This document shows, piece by piece, positions 7,372 to 14,947 of a DNA stretch of 32,547 nt. The notes below the pieces were generated by a model. That model made no database searches. It saw only the letters and a program-made list of their open reading frames with translations, and was not told where the DNA came from. The first letter of the stretch is position 1. The number at the start of each line of letters is the position of its first letter. A program made the position numbers and the translations under genes. Source of the stretch: an uncultured Clostridium sp. (lineage in GTDB: Bacteria > Bacillota > Clostridia > TANB77 > CAG-508). The stretch lies in NCBI GenBank assembly GCA_900553405.1, contig USDF01000017.1:1-32547 (forward strand). The letters are read 5' to 3'.

Positions 7372-7404
7372 TACAAAAACGTGGTATTTTATAAATACCA
7401 CGTT
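7372..7404 (-). terminator. Terminator of the type IV pilus operon
   Basis: AACGTGGTATTT (7378-7389) and AAATACCACGTT (7393-7404) form a 12-bp stem with a 3-nt loop. On the minus strand it ends in TTTTTG. It lies 18 nt past the pilC stop. Confidence 0.8.
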
Positions 7405-7422
7405 GATTTGTTAATTTCTTTA

Positions 7423-8775
7423 TTATTCTATTCCTGCTGCTGAGAATAAGAATGTTCCCATATATACTTCTAGCAATGGAACTAGTACTACTAATACAAA
7501 GAATATTAATGCAACACCAACTATAGAATACATAACTTGTGGCATTACTTTCATAATCTTATCTAATGTATTATTTATATCTATTTCCATATATTCTACT
7601 AATTTTTGCATCATTTCTGATAAGTCTGTTTGCATACCTATTTTCAACATCTCGGTTATCATTGATGAAGACAATCCCGATTTTTCAAAAGGATCTATCC
7701 ATGACTGACCTATTAGTATATTATTAATTGCTGTCTCTACCATAGATAAGAACACATAATTACTTACTACATTCTTACTAACTTCTAATGCATCTTGAAT
7801 TCTCATTCCGTTATCTAAGTTAAGCATCATAGCTTTTATAAATCTTGAGAAGTCTAAACTGTAAATTAGTTTTCCAAATATCGGCATAGTATATTTAAAA
7901 TAATGAAAATTATATTTTCCTCTTGGTGTGTTTATATAGAATATAATTCCTATTGTTATTACTGCTATAATACCTACTGGTATATACCAGTTAGCTATAA
8001 CACCTCTAATAAAATCTGAAAACCATAATGTAATTGGATTTATTTGGTCTTTACTTCCTACTTGGTCATATACTCCTTGAATTGCCGGTACTGCTACTAA
8101 AGTACCTACAACTAACATTATAATTAATCCTATAAGTTGAAGCACATTTGGTATTACAATTTTTTTAACTTTCTTACTTATATCTGCTGAATCATCTAAA
8201 TAACGTACAGCTTGTTTTAATGAATTAGTAAGAGATCCTGATAACTCTCCTACTTTTATCATATTTATATATATTTCTGGGAATATGTTTGAATAATACT
8301 CCATTGTGGTGTACATATAATCTCCACCTTCTACACCAGCTAATATATCTTCTATAATCCCCCTTAATGATAAGTTTTCTGTACTTTCTATTATTGTATT
8401 TAAAGCATGTATATTATTGAAATTTGCTTTTTTTAATAAATAGAAATTCTGTGTAAAGATTACTAAATCTCTATTGGTTATTTTTTCTGTTGCTGCTAAT
8501 TTTAAATTTATTTTTTCAATAACTGAAAGGTTCTTTCTATTACTATTATTTAATATATTAGTTGTGTTAGCAGTTTTCATTATGTCTTCCATATTGTTTA
8601 TATTTCTCTTTGTCCTTTTATTTTTTTTGCTATTATATCCAACTTGAACAACCTGAATAGGCATTAAACCATTATGTTTAAGCCTTCTTATTAAAGATTG
8701 TTTACTAGAATCTTCTACTCTATTTCTTACTATTAAACCTTTATCTGTCACTGCTCTATATACATATTCCGGCAT
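7423..8775 (-). CDS. pilC: Type IV pilus inner-membrane platform protein PilC (GspF family)
   Basis: The polytopic membrane protein on which the pilus assembly ATPases act. An N-terminal cytoplasmic segment (MPEYVYRAVTDKG, about residues 1-50) is followed by a basic linker. Two GspF domains follow (about residues 95-235 and 300-440), each ending in hydrophobic segments (LQLIGLIIMLVVGTLVAV; MYSIVGVALIFFVLVVLV), with a third segment near residue 265. The motif GELSGSL of the first domain is present. Length 450 aa, slightly long because of the linker around residues 50-90. It is the last gene of the pilus operon, separated from pilT by 84 nt holding a long REP-like hairpin. Confidence 0.93.
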   Translation of the reverse strand: MPEYVYRAVTDKGLIVRNRVEDSSKQSLIRRLKHNGLMPIQVVQVGYNSKKNKRTKRNINNMEDIMKTANTTNILNNSNRKNLSVIEKINLKLAATEKITNRDLVIFTQNFYLLKKANFNNIHALNTIIESTENLSLRGIIEDILAGVEGGDYMYTTMEYYSNIFPEIYINMIKVGELSGSLTNSLKQAVRYLDDSADISKKVKKIVIPNVLQLIGLIIMLVVGTLVAVPAIQGVYDQVGSKDQINPITLWFSDFIRGVIANWYIPVGIIAVITIGIIFYINTPRGKYNFHYFKYTMPIFGKLIYSLDFSRFIKAMMLNLDNGMRIQDALEVSKNVVSNYVFLSMVETAINNILIGQSWIDPFEKSGLSSSMITEMLKIGMQTDLSEMMQKLVEYMEIDINNTLDKIMKVMPQVMYSIVGVALIFFVLVVLVPLLEVYMGTFLFSAAGIE

Positions 8776-8790
8776 GAGTTTTTTCTTCCT

Positions 8791-8855
8791 TTCCCAATTA
8801 AGGACAATCCCTAATTGTGATATTTTCTCAATTAGGGATTGTCCCTAATTGGAAA
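8791..8855. repeat. REP-like long inverted repeat, copy 2 (27-nt arms)
   Basis: Arms 8791-8817 and 8829-8855 match as reverse complements with two mismatches, with an 11-nt loop. Each arm is itself palindromic (TTAGGGA...TCCCTAA style). It fills the pilT-pilC gap, starting 4 nt after the pilT stop. It shares CCCTAATTGTGA with the copy at 6394-6432. Confidence 0.75.
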
Positions 8856-8859
8856 AATA

Positions 8860-9960
8860 CTAATTTACTTGCTTCTTTATTTTTAATTGCATTATTGTTC
8901 TGTTTAATATTTCAATATTTTTTTCTTCTATTTGAGCCTTAGCTTGTTCTAGAGTAATTTTATCATCTACAAATAATTCTGCAATTGAATTTATTAATCC
9001 TATGCTTCCTTTTTCTAGATTACTTTGAATTGCATCTTCTATTTCTGATACACTAATTTTTTCTTTGCGTATAATACCTGCAACAATATTATCTACAACC
9101 ATAACTTCTGGTACTAGTACTAATTTTCCATTTTTTCCTTTTAATAATCTTTGAGATACTACTAGTTTTAGTAGTGATGCTATTAAATATTTAACACTCT
9201 GTTGATCACTAATGTCATAAAAGTTTATCATTCTGTCGATTGTCTCTGCGCAAGATTTAGTATGTAAAGTACCTATTACTAAGTGTCCTGCTTCTGCTGT
9301 TTCTATTGCTGCATCCATTGTCTCTCTATCACGAATCTCTCCTACTACAATTATATCGCAATCCTCTCTTAAAGAGTTTTTTACACCATCACTATAGCAT
9401 AAACAATCTCTTCCTGGTCCTACCTCTTTTTGTACTATAACAGATTTCTTTGATGTATGTCTATATTCTACGGGACTTTCTAATGTTAATATTTTTTTAT
9501 TTTGTGTTTCATTTATATCATTAATTAATGCATTTAATGTCGTTGTTTTACCAGAGTTTGTTTTACCAGTTACTAATATTAATCCTTGTGGTTGTCTTGT
9601 CATTCTTCGAACAATGTCTGGCACTCCTAAATCTTCGTACTTTGGTAATTCATTTTTTATAAGACGAAGTGTGAATGTTGGTATTTCATCTGAAAAAGAT
9701 ACATTTACTCTTAGTCTTATGTCTTCAAATTCAAATGAGCTATCCAGTCTTTTTGTCTTCATAAAAGTTTCATCTTTTTCTAAGTTTCCTCTTATAAAAT
9801 AGTCATAAGCTTCATTCAAATCTTCTACTGTTAATTCATCTATTTCTTCTACTGGAACTAACTCTCTTGCTATTCTTAGCATTGGTTTGATACCATAGAT
9901 TAGATGTACGTCTGAAGCATCTTTTGCTTTTGCTATTTCTAGTACTTTATCTATATTCAT
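8860..9960 (-). CDS. pilT: Type IV pilus retraction ATPase PilT
   Basis: A hexameric secretion-type ATPase that depolymerises pili and drives twitching. It has ASDVHL (residues 15-20), an Asp-box/Walker A GKTNSGKT (132-139), Walker B DIIVVGEIRD (202-211) and a His box TAEAGHLVIGTLHT (221-234). GIIRKEKI near residue 295 resembles the retraction motif AIRNLIRE of PilT, which separates it from PilB. The length of 366 aa is typical. The ATG at 9960 follows GAAAGGGG. It is 18 nt after pilB, in one operon. Having both ATPases predicts dynamic, retractable pili. Confidence 0.94.
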   Translation of the reverse strand: MNIDKVLEIAKAKDASDVHLIYGIKPMLRIARELVPVEEIDELTVEDLNEAYDYFIRGNLEKDETFMKTKRLDSSFEFEDIRLRVNVSFSDEIPTFTLRLIKNELPKYEDLGVPDIVRRMTRQPQGLILVTGKTNSGKTTTLNALINDINETQNKKILTLESPVEYRHTSKKSVIVQKEVGPGRDCLCYSDGVKNSLREDCDIIVVGEIRDRETMDAAIETAEAGHLVIGTLHTKSCAETIDRMINFYDISDQQSVKYLIASLLKLVVSQRLLKGKNGKLVLVPEVMVVDNIVAGIIRKEKISVSEIEDAIQSNLEKGSIGLINSIAELFVDDKITLEQAKAQIEEKNIEILNRTIMQLKIKKQVN

Positions 9961-9978
9961 TTGTAGTTTCCCCTTTCT

Positions 9979-11610
9979 TTAATAAATTATTAGTTTATTA
10001 TTTAATTCTTCTAATGTTGTTATTCCTTCTAATACTTTATTTATTCCATCTACTATAAGTGGTTTGTAATGTCCTTCTCTTATTGCTTCATTTTTTATTT
10101 CTATACTAGATGCATTATCTGTAATTAATTGGCTTATTTTATCATTGATAATTAATACCTCAAAAATTCCAATTCTATCAAAATAACCTGTATGATTACA
10201 TTTATCACAACCTATAGCATCATATGTTTTTTTATCTGTAAAATCTAGAGTAATTCCATTTTTTTCAGCTATTTTATTCATTATTTCTTTTTCTTTTTCA
10301 TTAAATTCTCTTTCAACTTTGCAGTATGGGCATACTTTTCTTACTAGTCTTTGTGATATTGATGTAGCAAGAGTACTTGCTATATCATAATTTGATATTC
10401 CCATTTCTCTTAATCTAGTAATTACTTCTACACTATTTATTGTATGTATTGTAGATAACACATAATGACCTGTTTGTCCTGATTGCATAGCTATTTCTGC
10501 TGTTTCTTTATCACGAATCTCTCCTACTAATATAATATCAGGATCTTGTCTTAAAACAGTTCTTAATGAATCTGAAAAAGATGTTCTTGAATCTATTTCA
10601 ATTTGATTTAGACCATCTATACGAATTTCTACTGGGTCCTCTATTGTAGTTATATTTATATCTGGTCTATTAAGCATATCTATAACACTGTATAATGTAG
10701 TTGTTTTACCTTCTCCTGTAGGAGCTGCAATAATTGTAATACTATTTTTCTTATTAAAACTTTCTTTTAATAGTTCTTTATTATTTGGGAAACCTAAATC
10801 AAAAACTTTCTTTATTACAGTATTTTTCTTTAATAATCTTAGTACAAACTTTTCGCCATATACATTCTTTTGTGAAGATACACGAATATTATAATCTGGG
10901 TATAGAATAATTCTACCATCTTGTGATTCTTGTTTTTCTTGGTGCATGTTTGAGATTGCTTTCAATCTTCCTATTATTTGTGGTATTTTATCCGAATCTA
11001 TAGTAACCGCATTAACTAATCCACCATCTATACGATATCTAACTCTTAATTTTTCTGCCATTGGTTCAAAGTGAATATCACTTGCTCTTTTTTCCATGGC
11101 TGTTTTTATAATACTATCAACTAAACCTGTTATATCTCTATTAGTGTTTATATTATCAGATGCCATTCCTTCTAGTGACTCTAATATCTTATCTATATTA
11201 CTTTCAAAAGTAATATACTTTTCCATTACTAATCCTTTATTAAGTAAAAGTAATCTTATTGTATCTATTGACCTTTTATTTGTTGTATCTGCAAAACATA
11301 CTTTTATTTTATTTCCATCTATTTCAAAAGGAATAGCTTTGTTTTTCTTAGCAATATCTAGTGAAATATACTCTGAAACATTTACTCTTATATCTCCTTC
11401 TTCAAGTAGGATAGCTTTTTCATCTAAAATTTCTCCAATTGCCTTAATTAGTTCTTCTGAATCACATAAATGTAATATGTGAATAATGTCTCCTAATTTT
11501 TTGTTTGGATACATTTTTTGATAGCTTAATGCTCTATTTATATCTACTTCTGTAATAAGTTTTCTTTTAGCTAATTCTATACCTAAAGGTTGAATTTGTT
11601 TTTGTGGCAT
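9979..11610 (-). CDS. pilB: Type IV pilus assembly ATPase PilB (GspE family)
   Basis: The extension motor of the pilus. The N-terminal GspE-N domain covers about residues 1-140, followed by the ATPase with ASDIHFEP, Walker A APTGEGKT, Walker B DPDIILVGEIRD and the His box GQTGHYVLSTIHT. The tetracysteine zinc site of PilB/GspE is complete (CPYC near residue 427 and CDKC near 468). It has 543 aa from the ATG at 11610, where AAAGGAG stands 7 nt upstream; an ATG two codons earlier sits only 1 nt from the same site. Three degenerate positions of the motor (arginine fingers, Asp box) appear intact by eye. It is followed 18 nt later by pilT. Confidence 0.94.
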   Translation of the reverse strand: MPQKQIQPLGIELAKRKLITEVDINRALSYQKMYPNKKLGDIIHILHLCDSEELIKAIGEILDEKAILLEEGDIRVNVSEYISLDIAKKNKAIPFEIDGNKIKVCFADTTNKRSIDTIRLLLLNKGLVMEKYITFESNIDKILESLEGMASDNINTNRDITGLVDSIIKTAMEKRASDIHFEPMAEKLRVRYRIDGGLVNAVTIDSDKIPQIIGRLKAISNMHQEKQESQDGRIILYPDYNIRVSSQKNVYGEKFVLRLLKKNTVIKKVFDLGFPNNKELLKESFNKKNSITIIAAPTGEGKTTTLYSVIDMLNRPDINITTIEDPVEIRIDGLNQIEIDSRTSFSDSLRTVLRQDPDIILVGEIRDKETAEIAMQSGQTGHYVLSTIHTINSVEVITRLREMGISNYDIASTLATSISQRLVRKVCPYCKVEREFNEKEKEIMNKIAEKNGITLDFTDKKTYDAIGCDKCNHTGYFDRIGIFEVLIINDKISQLITDNASSIEIKNEAIREGHYKPLIVDGINKVLEGITTLEELNNKLIIY

Positions 11611-11695
11611 AACCATTCTCCTTTCTTTTGTATTACTTATTTAATTATACTATATTTTGTTATTTTTCTACAGTATTTTTATTAATTAACTAAAA

Positions 11696-12139
11696 TTACC
11701 AATATTTTAATACAAATTCATTACTTGCTTCAAAATATTTGTTAGCTTCTATTATTATATAAGTGTTTATTATCTTTTTTGTTGTATTATTAACTTCTTT
11801 TTCACTTATAGAAAAATTACAATATCCTATATTGCTACAAATTTTTACTTTATTACGATATATGCTTTTATCTGTTGAGCCACTATACGTATATATTGTT
11901 CCATCTTCAAATATAATTTTATCATTTAACACTTCATATACATCTTCGTTATTTTTACAATCTTCTATAAAAAACATTGCAAATTTATTGTATTCACTAA
12001 GATTTTTTGAATCTTCTTTTAAATATTTCGTATTTTCAAAGAACATACTACTAACAACAGATAACATTGCTATTACAATGCATAATACAATTATAGTAAT
12101 AATTAATGTTATTAAAGTTATTCCTTTTTCAGATTTCAC
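11696..12139 (-). CDS. Type IV minor pilin (prepilin-like protein)
   Basis: A 147-aa protein with a short class III leader, MKSEKG, cleaved before ITLITLIITIIVLCIVIAML, the hydrophobic N-terminal helix of a pilin. The usual Glu at mature position 5 is replaced by T. The rest is a soluble head of mixed beta/alpha character with two cysteines (KICSNIGYC) that could form a disulfide. The start codon is GTG (12139-12137) with AAAGGAG 8 nt upstream. It lies between another pilin-like gene (13 nt) and pilB in the pilus operon. It is likely a minor or tip-complex pilin; the exact role is not readable. Confidence 0.75.
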   Translation of the reverse strand: MKSEKGITLITLIITIIVLCIVIAMLSVVSSMFFENTKYLKEDSKNLSEYNKFAMFFIEDCKNNEDVYEVLNDKIIFEDGTIYTYSGSTDKSIYRNKVKICSNIGYCNFSISEKEVNNTTKKIINTYIIIEANKYFEASNEFVLKYW

Positions 12140-12152
12140 AATAGAATCTCCT

Positions 12153-12563
12153 TTACATTTCTTTTATTTTTAATTTTTCTATTTGGTAATTTCTTTCTTC
12201 TTTTAAAAATGTATAATTTATCGTTATTTTTACTTTTTTTATTATATCTTGTTTTGTGGTATCATATTTATTATAATTTTCCACTTCTACTTTTCCTGTA
12301 AATCCATCAGGTAATTGATATTCTGTAGTAAGATCAGAATTCAAATTATCAGTAACTTCTTCATATGACATTTTGTCAATATTTTCTGCTATTCTTATTG
12401 CATAATATACTGCTACAGTATTATATCTTACCATATTACTATTTTTAGCTATTTGATAAAATAAGTTTCCAATAATTCCAACAAATAATGATAATATTAT
12501 AATTGCTACAACAACATCTGTTGTTGTTACACCTCTATTAGCTTTTAGATTTACATTTTTCAT
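12153..12563 (-). CDS. Type IV minor pilin (PilV/PulI-like prepilin)
   Basis: A 136-aa prepilin with a basic leader (MKNVNLKANRG) before VTTTDVVVAIIILSLFVGIIG. An Asp takes the place of the canonical Glu5, so this is the most canonical pilin helix of the operon. The head domain contains a YAIRIAENIDKMSYEEV segment like that of PilV/GspI-type minor pilins. An in-frame ATG five codons upstream overlaps the prepilin peptidase gene. I prefer the ATG at 12563 because GGGTGA, which includes the upstream gene's TGA stop, sits 6 nt before it and implies translational coupling. No cysteine is visible. Confidence 0.75.
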   Translation of the reverse strand: MKNVNLKANRGVTTTDVVVAIIILSLFVGIIGNLFYQIAKNSNMVRYNTVAVYYAIRIAENIDKMSYEEVTDNLNSDLTTEYQLPDGFTGKVEVENYNKYDTTKQDIIKKVKITINYTFLKEERNYQIEKLKIKEM

Positions 12564-12568
12564 ACTAT

Positions 12569-13375
12569 TCACCCACATGTTATAAAATTTACAATTATAA
12601 AACTTATAATGTTACTACATACTAAATAAAATCCAAAAGGTATATTTAAGTAATATGATTCTTTTGATTTTAAGTCTTTATTTTTTAATATTTTATTTCT
12701 TATTTGCATAATAGCAATTATTAGCAATGTTAGTATAACTGTAGCAACATATGTAATTTCTTTTGTAAAAACTGCCATAACCATACTTAATTCTAATATT
12801 TGTAATGTGTAATTGTCTTTTAACTCTTTCTTTAAGTATAAATTTTCTATAATTATAAATATGAATAGCATTAATAAATATATTGCATATCTATATATAT
12901 TAGTTTTTTCTACTGTATATAGATATACTATATATGCTGTTACAACAATTATTTCATAAATAAGAACACTTTTAGTTATTGTCTTTTTTTCTTTATCTAT
13001 TCCTGCTATTATAATCATTCCTATTATATAAAGGAATCCCAAAAGTAGATATACTAATTTATTTATTTCCAATGTTTTAAATGAAATATTTATAGACATA
13101 GTAAATAATAGAAATACTACTCCCGTTAATATTTCTAATAGCAAATAACGTATTCTTATTTTTTCTTTACAATATCTACATTTACCACCAAGAAAAATGT
13201 AACTAAAAATTGGAATCATATCCCAAAAAGAAAGTTTATGATTACATTTTGGACAATATGATCTTTCATGTGTAATATCTTGGTGTAATGGTATTCTATA
13301 GACTGCTAATGTAAAAAAACTACCAAATACTGTTCCAATTATGAAAATAAATAAATAAAAAATAACTTGTTCCAT
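12569..13375 (-). CDS. pilD: Prepilin peptidase (PilD/GspO/ComC type), with a degenerate second Asp motif
   Basis: A membrane aspartyl peptidase that cleaves class III leaders of the pilins and usually N-methylates the new N-terminus. The N-terminal methylase-like domain has both cysteine pairs (CPKC and CRYC) around LSFWDMIPIFSYIFLGGKC. The first catalytic Asp is in AGIDKEKKTI. The second normally sits in GxGD(V/I)KL; here the aligned segment reads ELKDNYTLQIL, so the Asp is kept but both glycines are gone. The protein has 268 aa with about seven membrane segments and ends with IPFGFYLV as in the family. It is encoded just after the pilin gene and hairpin. Confidence 0.85.
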   Translation of the reverse strand: MEQVIFYLFIFIIGTVFGSFFTLAVYRIPLHQDITHERSYCPKCNHKLSFWDMIPIFSYIFLGGKCRYCKEKIRIRYLLLEILTGVVFLLFTMSINISFKTLEINKLVYLLLGFLYIIGMIIIAGIDKEKKTITKSVLIYEIIVVTAYIVYLYTVEKTNIYRYAIYLLMLFIFIIIENLYLKKELKDNYTLQILELSMVMAVFTKEITYVATVILTLLIIAIMQIRNKILKNKDLKSKESYYLNIPFGFYLVCSNIISFIIVNFITCG

Positions 13376-13404
13376 TTTTTTCCTTCATTTTATACTTTAA
13401 TACA

Positions 13405-13454
13405 AAACATGAGGTTACCTAAATATAATGATTAATTTTACTAGGCAACCCCAT
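13405..13454 (-). terminator. Hairpin after the pilin gene, possible partial terminator
   Basis: On the minus strand ATGGGGTTGCCTA (13454-13442) pairs over 13 bp with TAGGTAACCTCAT (13421-13409), allowing two G-U pairs. It is followed by GTTTTG. Being inside the operon just after the pilin, it could trap most transcripts there and keep pilin mRNA in excess over the downstream motor genes. Confidence 0.55.
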
Positions 13455-13482
13455 ATTTAGTTTTTTATAGCATACAATTATA

Positions 13483-13692
13483 TTATAAAGTTTCCATATA
13501 TTTTGATGCATTTGTTAATTGTTGATCTTCAACATTAGCTGCTGTTTTGTAATCGTTAGCACCTTTTTTTGCTTTGCTAACAATTCCGTTATCTCCTAAT
13601 ACAAGAGCTATTGATACTCCTGCTAAGATTATTAAAACGATGATTGTTACAACTAGTGCTACTAATGTAATACCTTTTTGTCCTTTTAACAT
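13483..13692 (-). CDS. Very short type IV pilin, major-pilin candidate
   Basis: A 69-aa prepilin: leader MLKGQKG, then ITLVALVVTIIVLIILAGVS as the hydrophobic helix and only about 40 further residues (GDNGIVSKAKKGANDYKTA and on). Mature position 5 is Ala, not Glu. The form G-ITLVALVVTIIVL is common among clostridial pilins. A perfect AAGGAGGAG precedes the ATG, the best ribosome site in the operon, and a hairpin follows the gene. Both fit a highly made structural subunit. The mature protein would be about 62 residues, mostly a single helix with little or no globular head. Confidence 0.78.
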   Translation of the reverse strand: MLKGQKGITLVALVVTIIVLIILAGVSIALVLGDNGIVSKAKKGANDYKTAANVEDQQLTNASKYMETL

Positions 13693-13763
13693 AAAAAACT
13701 CCTCCTTTTTGTATAATGTTTTTGTATATATTTATTTAATTTATAAATATAACCTTAATTAAA

Positions 13764-14174
13764 TTATTTCAGTTTACTAGTATTTGTTGTACTAGTATTT
13801 GTCTTTGTTCCATTCGCTGTGTTTTTACCTTGTTCACTATTAGTATTGGTCTTTAGTGTATTATTAGTTGTATTTGCATCTTCACTTGATGTTGAAGCAA
13901 ATGGATTTTCTTTGCTTGGATTATAAGTTTTACTTTTTTTGTATATATTTAAGTCTGAACCTTCTATTGTATATACTTTATTTTCAACACTTAAAGTGTT
14001 TTGTACATTTTCTTCTAATTCATTTTTTATATTTTCTGGTACACTATAAGCTATCTTATTTGGTACCACTTTATTTATAGGATTGTAGTCATAAAATAAA
14101 ATACCTAATACAAATAGAATTATTGCACATAGTAGCAAAACTATAATTATTTCTTTCAAAATTGATTTAATCAT
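13764..14174 (-). CDS. PilP-like alignment subcomplex candidate, membrane anchored
   Basis: A 136-aa protein with one N-terminal membrane segment (residues about 9-29, IIIVLLLCAIILFVLGILF). A short outside region follows, then the sequence KTYNPSKENPFA, reminiscent of the (Y.P.GR)NPF motif of PilP, and finally a low-complexity Asn/Thr/Ser tail. It follows the pilO-like gene by 11 nt, the position of pilP in pilMNOP operons. It has no lipobox, and the PilP beta-domain is missing, as expected without a secretin to contact. Similarity is weak, so this is assigned mainly by context. Confidence 0.45.
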   Translation of the reverse strand: MIKSILKEIIIVLLLCAIILFVLGILFYDYNPINKVVPNKIAYSVPENIKNELEENVQNTLSVENKVYTIEGSDLNIYKKSKTYNPSKENPFASTSSEDANTTNNTLKTNTNSEQGKNTANGTKTNTSTTNTSKLK

Positions 14175-14185
14175 TTTTTACTCCT

Positions 14186-14947
14186 TTATTGGTTATTTTG
14201 CATACTTTTTGTTACACTATCTTTCATATTTTGTACCCCATTTGATATTGCATTTCTTCCAGCTTCTTGTGCTGTACTAGCAGATAATGTATTATTATTT
14301 GAGTTATCTGTTGTTGTATTATTAGTTGTTCTTTGAGTTGATTGTTGTACAGATTCATTTGAAGTATTACCTTCTATTGCTATATTTCTTACAGTAAATG
14401 TTGCTTGTAATATTTCATTTTGATAAGGTAATAATTTAAAATTTTCAATTACAAAATTTAATTCAGTATCATTTTCAAGCGAATATATATAATTTGTAAT
14501 TCCTATATAAGAACCATCTACTGTAAATTTAAGATCATTTACATTATTTGCTCCTGTGCTACTGCTTACTATTTCAAATTTTAAATTTACACCCTCTTCT
14601 CTTGCGTGCATTCCTATTTTTGTCCACAAGAATTCTATAGCATAGCTTTTCTTTTGCATAGCTTGTAAAATTTCATCATCTGTGCTCATATTAGTATATT
14701 TTAAATATTCTTCTTTTTCTGTTTCTAATTTATTACTTGCTGTTTTTAGTTCTCCAATTTTTTTAGGATATTCTACATCAATTAAAGTATTTATATCTTC
14801 TATTTTAGCTTTTAATTTTGTATTTTCTTCCTCAATCTGTTTTACGCTTGAAATTTTTAATCCGAAAAATTCATTTCCTTTAGTTACTGTAAAATAAGTT
14901 AAAACAAGTAATAATATAGTAATAGTAATTATCAATATTTTTCTCAT
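14186..14947 (-). CDS. pilO: PilO-like type IV pilus alignment protein
   Basis: A 253-aa bitopic membrane protein: a membrane helix at residues 3-22, a coiled coil at about 30-80 (KQIEEENTKLKAKIEDINT and on), a ferredoxin-like PilO domain to about residue 190, then a Gln/Asn/Thr-rich disordered tail. Its start overlaps the stop of the pilM-pilN fusion by 4 nt (ATGA), so the two are translationally coupled. In the known machinery PilN and PilO heterodimerise and link the cytoplasmic PilM ring to the extracytoplasmic side. Sequence identity to PilO is low; order and topology support it. Confidence 0.72.
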   Translation of the reverse strand: MRKILIITITILLLVLTYFTVTKGNEFFGLKISSVKQIEEENTKLKAKIEDINTLIDVEYPKKIGELKTASNKLETEKEEYLKYTNMSTDDEILQAMQKKSYAIEFLWTKIGMHAREEGVNLKFEIVSSSTGANNVNDLKFTVDGSYIGITNYIYSLENDTELNFVIENFKLLPYQNEILQATFTVRNIAIEGNTSNESVQQSTQRTTNNTTTDNSNNNTLSASTAQEAGRNAISNGVQNMKDSVTKSMQNNQ

